A stretch of DNA of 64,000 nucleotides from Pocillopora verrucosa (Eukaryota > Cnidaria > Anthozoa > Scleractinia > Pocilloporidae). The stretch covers positions 8,137,438 to 8,201,437 of the forward strand of contig NC_089312.1 of NCBI RefSeq assembly GCF_036669915.1. Direction: 5' to 3'. Position 1 is the first letter of the stretch. Each line of letters opens with the position of its first letter. Below the pieces are notes generated by a model. That model had not been told where the DNA came from, did no database searches, and saw only the letters and a program-made list of their open reading frames with translations. The translations under genes and the position numbers were made by a program. Below, piece after piece: positions 22,625 through 37,600 of this stretch.

Positions 22625-25600
22625 ATGGATGAAAAAATTATTTGTCTTTGCGAGGGAAATAATTTAACTCCCTTGGTTCAGGCGCTATCGACGCTGAAAC
22701 ATCAAAAGGTGAGCTTTCTGTTCCATTCGATTCGCTCGAGATGTCAACGGGGTAAAACGTGATTTTACGTTATCAAGTTTATGATATCTAAATTGATATT
22801 TAGTTAGGATGGGAAAGTGTGGTAAAATTTCCTCACAGCCCCATACTATTGTAAAACAAATCTGTTTTCTCAATGGCGGTGTACTGTTTTTGTCATTGTT
22901 TTCTCTATCCAAGAACTGAAGGCATAATGTAGTATGGGGCTGTGCGGAAATTTTACCAACTGGGGTACTTGCTTGTTTATGGTTTGGCAAGATTTCTACG
23001 CAGCCCCGTGCTTCAATTTGCATACAGCTCTTGAATAACGAAATCAGTTTCGAAAACAATAGATTGTCTTATTTTCAGTAGCAACCACATACTTCAACAT
23101 TTCAGCTTGAATTTCAATCTACTCAGTTGAATTACTGTTTCTGTGAATTCATTGTCGCATTGGTGACATGGGCAGACCTTATTCAGCCCTGTCAGTAGTA
23201 TGGGGTTATGCGGAAATATTTCCAATGGTTTTTAGCATTGCACTCTTATTCAAGCTTTTAGGGCTCATCAGCTTTAATTGTTGACACTTTGCATTCTTAA
23301 GAGTATTCATGTAGTTTTAGTTATATTTTACAGTGTTGCATTAGGCAGGACAAGATGTGCAAGCTACTGACAGCTGCCCTGGAACGACTCACCCGTGATG
23401 GAGCTGAATGATGTCTGCACATGTCAGACAAGACCATGAATCCATAGCAACAGTATATATAATAGTATTGAATTTAGTGGAGTGCAATTTGTATAGGTAT
23501 TTGTGTTGATTCCACAGGTTGTAGACTTATTAGAAGCCAGAGTGTTGGAGGGAAGGGGTGAACCAGTTCCTTATCTTCAAGCTGTATTCAAAGGTTCACC
23601 ATGTGACACTAAAATTGGTTTGGAAAGACGTACATTTGTGTTCAAGCATGCCATTCAAATACTCAGTGAAGGTGACCTTAGTAACAAGGTATTGTGTGAT
23701 ATTATTCTGTATGGAATCAATAACCTGTGCCTCCTTTTTTGTTTAATTCCTTTGTATTTATGGTGACTTAGGATGCAATTGTCACCTGCTTGCAATTCTA
23801 ATGAAGCACTACTTGTTTACTTGTTTTAAGATTGTCTTTTAACTTTCATGTAGATCAGTATAGTACATCCAATTTCACAGTAGCAGATATGTAGAGTTCA
23901 AAATGTGATCTATCCAAGTAACTGCTATTGGTGTCTGAGATACATACACAATTTTATAAATTATAGATTTATTATTTTACATGTATGGAAACTTCTATGT
24001 ACCAGCTTGTAGTTTATTTGAGTTAGTGAGGAAGTGAAACACATAATTCTCAAGTTTTAATTATTCAATAGCCAGGACAATCTTTCCTGTCAGTTCTTAT
24101 CATTGTTTTTGAATTGGATAAAAAGTTACCATATGGACTGTGCTGCAATTTAGAAAATTATACTTAATATCCATGCCCTTTCTAACTTATGTTTTCTTTG
24201 TATAAACCTATCAATGTCAGATGGCCACTGAAATTGTTGGATTTTTACTAATGGAGGTAAGGAGAGTAGAATTTCAACAGAGGTTATTCATTCAATAGTT
24301 GTTCATGCAATAATGACTGTCAGAATAAGTATAGTTTTGAAAAACACCTTTATATTTACATTCAGGGGTGTGCCTTTGTTATACTGCTACAATTGTCAAT
24401 TTCAGCATTCACAATATTGTTTTGCTATAAATGAAAAAATAACCAGGGTTATAAGATTCATGTTTATGTCAAAAAGGGCATTATATGGTTTGAAATATAT
24501 TTCTTTGAATGTGATATTTCAGCTTTCAATGTGAAGCCTTATAGCTTAATACAGCTGAGCCCAGGATGAGCTTGGGCTGAATGAGTAACCTGGCTTGAGA
24601 ATATACTTTTCTTTTATTTGCCTTCTAGCTGGATGCCTTTCCTGGAAAAATTCTTGCTGAACTTGCTGATTTATTCATAAATGCTATTAAGACTGGTTCC
24701 TTCAGTAATGGAAAGTAAGTAAGAAATTTTTTTAGTTGCACAGGTCTCCATGCACTTACAAGTGGCTTATTTTTGTCTACTAATAGTCAATGGGAGGCAA
24801 CAAGTATAACCAAAAAAAAACCAAACAAACCAAAAAAACAGCATAACAACAAAACAAAACAAAGCAGCAAAACATGACGCATTCATTTGCATTTTGATGG
24901 ATGTTTTGTGCATTCATTTTGTATTACTGTAACAGCCCAATTCAAATAGCTTATTTCAATTTTCGCTCTATACAACCCAAGGTTATTAATTTAGATATAC
25001 ATTTCTCTGAGCATACCACTTCATTAAACAACAAACCTCACCACAAGGTTATAGGGATGAGACTTAGGAGGCTATAGGGTTTTATTCCCAAGAGCCTTGC
25101 AGTTATGTAAATTATTATTATGCAATATTTTAGATGACTGACTTCTGGCTTTTATGACATTTGATAAGTTTGCTAGACTTCTTGTGTGTTTCCTCTTCAT
25201 GTTATTTAGCCACATATAGGGATTATTATTAACACCTTTGTTCTTATCTTGTATAGAACTTTGGAGCTATTTCCAAAGGTGCTGTCTGCCGTTGCAGCTA
25301 AGGATGTCATTCCAATGCCAGGAGGTACACTTATGATTATTGTGAAGCATATACTCCTGACTTCAAATGAAATTACTTATCACACATCACTGTCCAGAAA
25401 AATTACTTTCAATTGTGGAGATGTAATTTTAGAAGAGTAGTATCCTCTAAGTTGTACATTAGCTTTTAAATTGAAGCTGTGGTCAGGCTATAGTGTTGTA
25501 TCACTATTTTTATTTAATTTGTAGTTTTGTATAAATTCTCACCTGCTGGCGTGTCACCATATGTGCATGATATAATATTAACACTTTTTCATGGTACCTA

Positions 25601-28600
25601 TGCTACCTGTAAGAAAAGAGGACACAACATGTATTCCTGGGTATGAGCTCTCTCCTCCATGTCTTTATGGACCCATTTGTGATGGTGTAGTCTGATCTTC
25701 TGGGTGAGTGTGGTCCTGTTAAGGACTGTTGTCAGTATTAGCGACTGACATTTTGACAAATTAGGCAGAAGTCATCACCCGAGTGATAATGACTGTGATC
25801 AGGACCCTTCCTCTCATCATCAGAGTGAGAGCTCAGGTGGTCAAAACATCAGCTACTACCAATGACAGTCCTTTTCAGGGCTACACTCACCTGGATGTTC
25901 ATACTACACTTTCACATGTTGCCTCCAGGTTGAACCATTAACCGAAGGACCCAGTTATGTTACCACCTCCAAGAATCATAATTATTATAGTAACAGATGA
26001 ACAGCAATTGGTGCATTTTGCTTGTTTTAATTCCTTGGTCATTTCCAAGGTTTGGTTGACCAAAAATCCATTTTGCAATAAATTAAATTTTATTTTTGAT
26101 AATAGATTGTGGTGGTGAAATGGCAGGTCAGGAATATAAAAGACATCTTCTGAACACATTGTGTTCTAGCAGGTAAAGTATGACTGAGGCTTAAATGAAA
26201 CTACCTGTATAGCAGAGATGCATCATACTCATAACAAGATACACTATAAAACATGTATAAACGAAACATGCTTGTAAACTACTCTTTGTTTCAGGTGCAA
26301 ATTATCTTGTGGTAATATTCAACTTTACTTGACTACCTTTTATCACAAAAGGTGTGATTTTTATTTCCTGGGATGATATGCCCCATACAATGTTTAAGTG
26401 CTTTAGATATAAATTTTTGGAGGTCTCTCCTGTTTCTGTGGCCTCAGTTGCTTATTAAAGCAATTTGTGAAATTGTCCGCTGCATATCTTTATTATCACT
26501 CAGTAAAAAAAAAAAAAGACCAGCAGTCATAGATAATGCACTCTTAGGTGTATCATTTTGAGGCAAAAGATCAAGAGAAGAAAACTCTGTAAACAAAAGT
26601 TGTGTTACAATGCAAATATTCATAAGTAACTGTAAGAGGGATGTTACAACACAAAGTAACAAGTAGCAAAAAAAAAAACCAGATGTTAAAAGAATGAAAT
26701 AAAAATTACTTAAACAAATAAAGGGAGAAGTAGTAACAATGATTGAAATTCATTATAAAAACAAACATTAAAATAGATTAAGAATTTTGAATTAAAAAAA
26801 TAAATAAATGCAGTGTCTAGTCAATGAATAGTTCTACAAAAAAGGCTCTAAAAGGATTTCTTTGCTTCCCCATTACTCCTAAGATATGACATCAGATAAG
26901 GATAGGCTGATACTTAGAGATCATTGCTATGTCAGTCATAGTTGCAGACTGGGATCAGTGACTTGGTGCAAACTGATTTTAAAGGGGGTGGAGGTGCTTT
27001 TGGGGGAAACAACATGTAAGTCTAGGAAAGATCTTAGCAATATCTTTGGTACTACCCAACCAAATATCAGAGGTCACTGAATCCCTAATCTACCAAAGAT
27101 CTTCTTGCAGTAGGGAGCTCTCATTCCCTGATTGACCATCAAATTGGTTGCAGTTGGGAGCTCTTAGCAGAGCTCGTTGAATTCATAATTTGCCAACAAA
27201 TCTCTTGCAATCTTGAGCTCCTACGAGAGCTCATTGACCATTCAACTTACTGCAATCAGGAGCTCTTATTAGAGCTCAGTGAGTCCCCCATCAACCAACA
27301 AACTTCTTGCATTTGGGAGATGTTTTCAGAGCTCATTGACTTCCCCAATCAACAAGTAAACTTCTTGCATATAGGAGCTGCTGTCAGAGATCATTGACAT
27401 ATAAATCACTGAGTCAAAATACTGAACCAAGTCAAAATACAACCCACTGGCCTTTGCAGTGCAGAAATAGCATAAAATGCCTGTTAGAAAGATAGACAAT
27501 GACCACAAGGTAATTTAAACTTGGGCTTTTCCATAGGAAGTCAGAGTAATGACTGGATCCAAAATATACCCTTTGACTACAATCACATCCATTCACTTGA
27601 ATGATTGGCTTTTTTCTTAATTTTCATGTTTTTTTGTCTCTTGTTTCAGATGGGACCCACAATGTGCTATTCATCTGGCTGCTGTTTTCAGGTTAATTGA
27701 GATTTTTTACTTTCTTGTGGCTATTTCTATACCAAACTTCAATATTTTGTTTTTGCATTTAAATTAAGTTCATCTATTAATGTTAAAATTGTTCAGCTCT
27801 CAGTAATTTATATACCTAATACACAGTGATTGATACTCCAAATGTGATAAATTTAGAAAACTGTAGATGAGGGTGTCATCACCGTTTAAATAGAAAAAAG
27901 GCAATAATTAATTTAACATAATTATTAGACATCAAACGTTAGATAAAGAGTTCATGTGTTTACAGGGATGTGCCAATGACATCAGATGAACTACATTTTG
28001 TAATGGAGAAGATAGTGAGGTGAGAACTAAAGCCTATTCATACTCATTTTCTTAGCCCAGTACAGCCATGTTGCTGCATGTTGCTGTTATTATCCTTTTT
28101 TTTTATAAAACTAATAAAGATGAACACTAAGGAAATTTATTTATTAGTGAATAAAACATGAGCTCTTCAAATGTATTCTAAAAATATTGGGTTTTATAGT
28201 AAGGGCACAATAAGACTCAAAAGGAGGGGGATTATTTGCTGATTTATTATAATTTCAGTTTTATGAAAGTTTTTGAAAAAAAAACTGAAAAAAACATGTA
28301 ACCTCTCAGCACTATTGCCACATTGCAAGCATCTTTGATTTTTTACATTGTATGATCAATACTATTTTTATTCTTTAATTTCTAGAGCCATGAAAGACCT
28401 TGACCTTCAAGAACTACCTCCATTGGTGTATCAGTTATTGCTACTTTCTACAAAGGTATTTCAGTCTTGTTTACATCAAAACATTTTTCTGTTAAAAGGT
28501 CTAGTTATTGATGCAATTTCATGTGTATTTTGTAGGGTCACAAAAAACTTCTTTTGGAAGGAGTAACATCATTTTTTAACAACTTAGATGAAACATGTCG

Positions 28601-31600
28601 CAAGGAGGACAAAGAGGATAGGTATGCTGTCTTTTTGTATTTTTTTTTTGGTACAATTGAGGAGATTTTTGGTGTAAAGATGAAGCTTTTCAACCATATG
28701 TTTTATGAAATAGAAGATAATTATAATCAACCTCATGGGGATGCTATCTCCAAACTGTAGGTTGAATGAAGCTCCCCTCTCTTTACGTGGGTGTCTAAAA
28801 CCAACCTGGGCGGGAGTCTAAGGCTAATCCTAACCTTCACCTTTTACAATTAAAACAATCACCAATTCTTAACTAATGGGCTGTATTTTCCTTGATCTCC
28901 ATTAACCCTTTACACCCTAACATCAGTATGCATATTCTCCATACTGTTCTCTGGCTGTTTTATAATCTGCAAACTTCAACTTGGTATGTAATCCAAATAT
29001 GGTAAACTGGTCATATGATATTGGGTATAAGAAAACCCAAACTGGAAGATCAAAAAGCACTCGCCAGGAGCATTTGTTTAACAATCAAAGCTTCCTAGGT
29101 TAGTGAACATCTCCTTTATTCTGGTAACCTCCATGTTTGATTCAGAGGTGTTACTGAAAGGAGAAAGATTATGCTAGTCTCTCTTAGGTGTCGAAAGCTT
29201 AATATGCTCTGTGTTTGAACTTGTAGTTCAGAGGTTCAGACATTATCTAAGGATCAGCTGAGGCATATGGAAGGAACTGTTATCCTTCATATTACATTTG
29301 CTGTGAAACAGGATCAAGACTTGGGAAAGGAGTTTATCAAATATTTAAAGGTATTCAGCAGTTCTTCTTGAGCAAATGGGTTTCATAAAGGTTTACCTCT
29401 ATTCTTCTTTAATGTTTTTGTTTTCCTTTTTTTCTGAGATATTTTAAATAGTGCTAGTTGTCATTAGGATTTTAATGGACTCAGATCAGACTCAAATTTT
29501 TTGTTTATCTCTTTTTCTGTCCTTGCTGTCATGAAGAATCTTTAGTATGTGTTCACCTTCACAGAACCATCCATTGGTTATTAACTTACAGATACCAAAG
29601 AGTTGTCATTAAACTTTGCATTTGGAACATTCCTGTGGACAATGATTTCTGACTTTTGATGGAAATTAGACTTAATTGTCAAGAAATTATCCAGATGCTA
29701 TCTACAATTTAATCCCAGAAAAATTTACACATAATCATTGATTTAGTGACAATGAACATTTGTTATAAAATCTTGCATGTAATTTTAGAGTAAACTAATG
29801 CATGAAAAATATATACTGAAGTGCTCATGACATGATCTATTCTGCAGGTTCATCAAAGCTCTTCAGGGATGATTTTGACACCTTTTAATGTTGCATTAGC
29901 TCTTTCCATTGCACAGATCCATAGATTTGAAGAAACGGTAAGTCTTGTTTGCGGAATGTAAATTGGCTACCACAGAGGGTTTAAAAGCTGAAATTTTAAG
30001 TTGATAATTCCAAATTATCTTGTTATATTCCCCAACTGATGCAGCAGCACACTTTCTTTTGGAACTTACCCTCTTGGCCTAGTATATGGTATGGCATAGC
30101 ACTGTGGTGATTTCTCCATGTCTAATTTTGAAGGAAATGTTGCTGTGAATTCAACTTTGGCTGGGGTCCAAATCCTCCAAAGGGATTCACTCCAGAATTA
30201 ACTTTGGTAGTTGAAGCAGTTGTAACTTGATAAACCACTTTTTAATCCAACTTTCAGATATTTGACTTCCTGAAGGCTGCAGTGCTTAGAAGTTTCAAAG
30301 ATGAAGACAGAAGAAAGCAATCCAAATGGGCTAGAGGTAATCTGATTTAGCTGTGGTAAGAAAGGGAAAAATTTTGATCAATTTTTTTTTTTAACTTAAA
30401 CAAACTCACAGAACTACATTTTTGAATGAATTTTATCTTGTTACTAGCTCGTTCCCCTGTAGAAAACTGTAATAGCACACAAGATAACACTGTTTTGAGG
30501 TTTAAAACTTGTTCATTGAACTGCAGCAGTTTGTCCTCTCTATTCATTACAACTTTTCAATCAATTTTATTAACATTTTGCTGAGTTCTCATCAGCCAGG
30601 AAAAATTTTTATCTGGCTGGATACGGTACCAAGTTAGCTGTCTAAGAATTCCAAAGATGAGAATTAATTTTTAGCTCTACCTTTTTGCCTCAGACAAAAC
30701 AGGACTTTTATTGGTTTGCTATAAATGTTCATTTTCGTTACATGTTAGTCTGTTAAATTTGTTAACCCATCTCAGCCTATCAAATAAATTAATGCAACTC
30801 TTTCTGACATGTGATTTTTTCTTCTTCCAAGAAAATATCCCAGCATGTTCTTCAGTTCAGGATCAAATTCTAGAGACAGTTCAGAACAGGTACAAAATTA
30901 ATTGTGACTTAAAATGTCCAAAAATTAAATATTAAATGGCTAGTTCTGAAGATCATTAATATGAAGCAAATCCTGTACTCTGTGTTTGGCTATCAGTGTG
31001 GGTAAGATGGGCCAATGCTACCTACTTGCGATTGACCACTGCAAACCAACACAAAAAGATAAAGGGCTTTTAGCAGGTTTACATACTTCCTATAAATTTT
31101 AGACAAGAAAACACGACACTTTTCCAACTGTATTCATTTGGAAACTTCAGAGTCACCAAATTGATACAATGTCAGACATCAAAACAAGAAAATGAGTCTT
31201 TGACTGGTTTTGAGAACTTGTTCTACATTTTGTGGTATGTAACCTTTATTGCCATACAATAAATAACTTTTTGGCAATCCAGTCTCTAAATATGTAAATT
31301 TTATGTGCTACAGTTTGTTTGGATGGGATCATGTCACTCAGGGATTGGTGCAGTTGGGATTCATGCTAATGGATGCATTTGGTCCGAAGACATTCGGTAG
31401 GGTTTTTATATTCTGTTTTAAAATTTGTGCAGTGAAAGAGTGTTTATTATTGGCTGGGCTTTACCTTTGTGACTCATGAGAGCAAGACACATTTTAACAG
31501 ATCTTTTATTCTACCTGTAAAAAAATCAGTGGGGAAAATTTTGTCACTTTTCACTGGAGAATCTTTGCTGATGCCTCTTTCTGATGGACACCTCTCCTGA

Positions 31601-34600
31601 GCAGCTCTTATTGTCTTAGCCACTAAGAACTCACATAATGATTTTAATTTCTCTAACACAGACCCTTTTTGAAATGAGAGGATTTTGGTAGATGTAGATT
31701 TATGGGTGTTGTTTGTATCCAAGCTATTCACATGTTTACTGCAAATGCAAAGTGTCCAAAAAATGATGCAGATTCGCTAACAATGTAAACTCAAGATATC
31801 CAATTGCTTGAGATTTCCATTTTAGTGGTCATTACATTGACACATATTGGTGTATTTATCTGGCTGCTGAGATAAAGGTTGTATTTGAGTAAAGACCTTC
31901 TCTCTCTTTCAGACTCTACATCATCACCAATCCTCTCTCCAACCCAACACTCCTGCAAGCTTGGATCTTCAGTTCTGCTTGATACTTTTAAGGTAGTTGT
32001 AAGGACTTTTTGTCAGCTAGGGTTAACATCAAATGTGGTTTGGGAACTTACAGTGATTCCTTAACAATATCTCATTTTATCACTCTCCAAGGAGCTCTTA
32101 AAGAGCCAGGCTAAACATCGAAATGATCAGTGAAGCATTCAGTGATAAAAAATCTTAACTGGCCAGAAGCAAACCAGATATACATGATACTTTTAATGCT
32201 TTAATGTGGACAGTATTAAGAAAATTATCAATATGTTTTAACAAATTAACTTTAAAGTATTTAAATCAGCTTTCTAATTCAGGACCAGAAAAAATTTCTT
32301 ATCTTGCTATAACATATATATTATTTTCACTTTTTGATAATTAACATTAAAAGTATAGCAGCACAGAGAGAAATAACCAATCATTGGAATTAAATAGTTT
32401 TGAGGAATTACATCTTATAGCATTGGATTTCTTTTTTTTAGGCCCATGAGATGGTTCGTTCTGAAATACTTCAGCAGATCCTTAACAGAGTGATTACCAG
32501 GGCAACGACACCTGTTCATCATTACATTGGTATGTTAGAACTAAACAAACATGGTATGGATACAACTTAAGCTCAAGTTCAGTGAGATTCGATGAACATT
32601 TGTTGTAGAAAAGTCAACTCTGTTTAACAATCAACAACAGAAAGCAACTACTGCATGGTCAACTTTTTAAATTGCATAATATACAATTTGCTTTGGAAAA
32701 CAAATGAATAAAAAATATCCCTTTCGGTGGCAACTCAGTTATTTCCCCTGCATACCTTATTAAATCAAGTTATAATTTTAGAACTTTGAAGTTCTGAAAT
32801 ATTGGTGATGTTATGCTCAGATTTGATGTGATTCCAATTGATGTTTATTTTGTAGAACTGTTGGCCAGCACAGTGTCTTCAGCACCACATGTGCTACTAG
32901 AATTACTACCAAGGGTAAGTCATTAATTTTTCGTGAGAGGGCTAAAAGAAAAATGTACTAAAGTAGGTCTAAACCATCTGTCAAGTTTTTTTACAGGGCA
33001 CTTTTCAGTTTTGGCATAGTTTTATTAAACATTTTTTTTCTAGCTTACACGAAGAAGGGGTTGATCGCAAAGAAAAAGTAAAATCAATTAGTAAGATTAA
33101 AGGAAATATACAGGCTGTGTATTGTTATTGCTCATCAGTCTAATTTTTGGTTCAGATTTTTTTTCATGTGTGTCAAATGTTTTGTCATTCATGATGATAC
33201 TCTGTCTTGTAAAGCTTAACTTTGCGCTAAAAGTGAAATAAAACCACAACAGTATTATAACAACCATTAAATGTTCATTTCTTCCTTGGGCAGGTCAAGG
33301 AGGCTTTAGACTATTTGTCATTCTTACCTCCAAAGTCAGCAGAAGGTTTTTTGAAAGCTATCCAGGTGCTGTTAGGTTGTGTTTTATTGCTTCTTTTTTG
33401 CTGTTTTGTGGCTTAAATTATATTTATTGTTTATAGTTTTTGGACAATTAATCATAATTTGTTTTTCTGCTATTTTGAATAGCCCCTTTTGAAGATCAGT
33501 TTGACTTTGAGGGACTCTCTCATGGTTGTGCTACGAAAAGCAATGTTCTCAAGGTAATCATGAATGTTGTGGAATGATTATGTATTCAGATTTATAAAGT
33601 TATCTCTAGAAATGTATTTGCAATGCAAATGATGCATGTAGGTAGTGAAGAACTCCACTGTAAATAATAATAACCTTAATTTTCTGTCAGTAACTGATAA
33701 TGGCTTCTACATGGACACCCTGAATATTGCTTTGTTGATTGATGTATTCCAGTATTGTGTTTAACCAAAGTTTTTTTTCTTTGAATGGAAAAATGCTGCT
33801 CTAACCATGTACAACCATTCAGTTGCAAGTTGACTCTGCCAGTAACAGTATTGTTTATTTCTTCTGAAGACAGGAGGATGCACGTAAGATTGCTGTAGCA
33901 GGATTTCTCTTGATCCTTAAAAATTTTAAGGTACAATTTATATTGTAGGCCTTACATGTCAGTGTCATGAAAAAAGAAATGCCCAGCAATTTTTTCTGAT
34001 CCTTTTGTTCCACTACATTCATCAGGTGTAATAATTTTTTCACAATTTTCCTCTGAAAGTGAAGCAAAGCAATTAATACTGTAATGGTTGTAAATCTCAT
34101 ATAAGGGTACATATGAGGGTATATTTAAGGAAAATTGACTGAGTAATTCAAAGAAGGAAACTGGTAGAAAATTCGCCTCCTTGAATGGTTTTGCTTCAAG
34201 GTCTTTCTCCATCTTTCATGAGATATTGTGGACTTGTTTTAAAAGTTTTTTTTTTTCAATCTTTTGGTTTGTTTGCACTTTATTTCAGATTTTAGGGGGA
34301 GGTATCACGTCAAGTCAGCCTGCAAGTCAGCCAAGTCAGCCATCACATTCCAGTCAAATTCAAGTAGATGTTCATGTTCGGGGTGGTAACATGGGAAATG
34401 AAGCACTTTGTTTGGAGATATTAGGTAAATTTCAGAAAAGAACAATCCTTTAGTTTCCCTAAATGAACAGCAACTTAACTGAGATTCCATGTTGTCTATG
34501 TATGGTAGTATGGATGAATCTCAAACTTCCCTCTTTCTGCTTTATGGCCCTTTAAATGATATACTTATATGGTGATGGGGCTACAAGCTAAACTTTTCCA

Positions 34601-37600
34601 TGTCACTATTTGACAACCTAAAATGATCAAATGGTTGCCCAAAATAAAATTTTGGTTGCTAGGGAAAAAAAAAGCAGTTTCAGTGAAAAAGATGTCATAA
34701 CATTTATGCAGATGTTTTTCCATGTTTTTAATTAATAATTGGAGGGCTCAGAGCAAGAACGATCCCTTGATTTTTCGGCCATTTTTGAAAGTGTCCACAT
34801 GCCAAAATGCAACTACTTCTGAACACTTTCAAAAATGGCCGAAAAATCAAGGGATCGTTCTTGCTCTGAGCCCTCCAATTGCCCACCAACACTAAGTGTT
34901 AACTATGTTACAGCTTCCTAAATGACCACCAAATGCAGGTCTCCAATTGGGCAATCACCTAGCGGCTGTGTCATGTAGAGTCTTCCTTGTAGATGAGGTT
35001 GGAATTGTAGATAACCTTTGTATCTGCTGAAAGCTATGCATGTGCATGTGTTTTGTATGTAGGGAACCTACGAAGATGTCTCACTCAGCAAGCTGATGTA
35101 AGAGTGCAGCTTTATGAGGTGTGGATAACTAGTGCTTCATAGCAGACTGTAACAATTTGGAGATCGTATTTATTACTCAGTCATTCTTAATTTGTTTGTC
35201 AATCATAACCAAATGCCATATTTTAAAATCATGTGATGGAGAATTGTTTTTACTCACAGTTCAAAAATTAAAGATTCTGTGAGTTCATGTAAAAAATGAA
35301 ATGTCTCAAGAAAAAGTAGTACAGACAGCCAAAAAGACTTGAAGTTTTGAAATAAAAATGTTAAAAATTCAATATTTGCACATATTTTCAATTGCTATAA
35401 ATGAATTGATTTTGATGTTATTACATGTAAGACAGTCTTGCATGCTTGTGGAGTTTCAAGTCATAAATGTAATTGTCAACCAGATGTTAATTGAAATACT
35501 TACATGTGGTATGTAAATTTCATTTACTTGGAGGCTGTCTCATTACAATGACTCCGTAGATACCACATACCAGCACTTAGAGAATTGCAGCTTAAATAAA
35601 AGTTGCAGGAAATTCAGGTTGTTTACTATTAAGCCATTGCCTGCAGCCACCAGGTCCACTTAAGCATTAGAAGACTTTTTTGGTGTTTATATGTAGCTGC
35701 ACATAAATAAGTGAGGGGTTGGGAGAATTTGAGAAAGTTATGTAAACCTGAGAAAGTGCAGACGTGGGTTTGCACATTTTTCAAGAATACTTTCAAGCTG
35801 CAAGTGCTTCGATGAGGCTATGTAAACACAGAAAAACGTGTTCTATTGCTTTTGTAACTATTTCTCAAAATTCCCTCATCTAACACCTACCACCAAGGAG
35901 AGTGTGCATACTATCTTAAAACTTTTATAATTATACTTTATTTGTTCATTCATCCTCTTGCTGTTTTTAGGGGCTCTTCCATGTGTTATGTAGGAACCCT
36001 CAGTTACAACAACCAATTCTAGATATGTTAAGCAACCAGGTAATATGCAAATTGTTGCATAATACTATTTCTATATGGTAAAGATTCTAGTGGGCAGTGT
36101 TTGAGTGAAATGTTTGCACTCCTATGTAGTTAACTCAAATATTACTTGCTCATTGTCACAGTTCCAAAAATATTTGGAGTCTGATGAAACAGTTAATCCT
36201 CCAGTAAAATTAGAGCCTTGTTTATCTGCTGCAGGGGATCAGATTTACCTTACAGAGCCACTGGTTAGTAACTCCTGATGTTTCTGTCATTTTTAATTGT
36301 TTCCTATTCATCTCTCTGACTTGTTTGGTTCTGAATTTTTGTTTAAGTTATGTAACAAGATCTGTTGCTAAATTTTAGGCTCACCTACTGTGTTACTTAC
36401 TGCACTCAATGGGAAAATGTATTGAAAGTCACAATGAGGATGAAAATGATGAGAAGGGTATGTAAGTGTTATTAATAAAGCTGCTTCTCTAAAACTATAA
36501 AGGAGTTACATGTGGTTGAAGGTGCATGAATGTGTTGTGATTGGTTGCTTTAACTAGAATTGCAAAGGCAATTTCTGCATGTTTACTTTTCTCTCGGCTG
36601 CCAGTGGACTAGAACATTTTTTGTCAAAAGATCACGTTTCCTGAAATTTGTTTGCAAAACAGTAATATTCAAATTACTCTTGCAGATCTTAGAGGTTTCT
36701 AAATGAATAAAGCTGCCTGTTGCACTTGCAAATGAGATTTAAAGAAGCTTTGTTTGGTATTTCAGAATCAATGGAACACATCCTAAATGAACTAGAGGAT
36801 TTATTCCAGTCTCTTGTTCGCAGGATGAACAAATCAGAGATGGAAGACTTTGAACTGGTAAAGTAATGATTATTAGAAAAGGAATATTTCAGTTATCTGA
36901 AGTCCCTACATTTTGTTGTAATAATCTTTCTATGCTATCTACATGCCGAGAAAAGAATACAAGAATTAAAACATGAAATGTGTTGGGAAAAAAATATATA
37001 TATATATTTATTAAAATTCTAAATTTTATTTCATTGACTGGTATTTCTTGTACCTTTTACAGGATAAGTCTGCAGACTTTTCTCTTGTCTCAAGTGTTGG
37101 TATCAAGAATAACATTCTCGCTCTTCTAGTTCTTGGAGTTTATGAGGTATGTGTATTGCATTCTTATTATCATGTCAACACTGTCTGGTGATAGTTGAAT
37201 TTTCCCAGTTAGGTGAGATTTTATCCTTGTGAATAAGTGTAGTTTTGTTGTGTTAAAGTGTAGTTTTGTTGTGTTAAATACGATCACTATTGTCATTTAA
37301 TTAACTTTCTATTTTCTTTGTTTATGAGATTTTTTGTGGGAGTCGGTCATGGGAAGAAAGGGGTTTGATGTTTAAAGGGCTGATTCTTCACATCCAAATG
37401 ATCTTTCTTTAGTAAATAAGTAGAGTGATGGTTCTTGGCTTGGAATCTAGTGTAATTCATCCTTTATGATGAACAAATCGAGAAAGAAACAAGTGATTTA
37501 CTTATATGTTGACTGGAAGATTTACACAAATTCTTCCAAATCAAATCAAAATGTGCTCATTGACAGAAATAGTGCGGTCATATGAGTTGGTCACTTACAG

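Noticed and set aside
34737-34880. microRNA precursor
   Set aside because: A 58-bp stem with no mismatches is unlike typical animal pre-miRNAs; better described as a foldback element unless small RNA data say otherwise.
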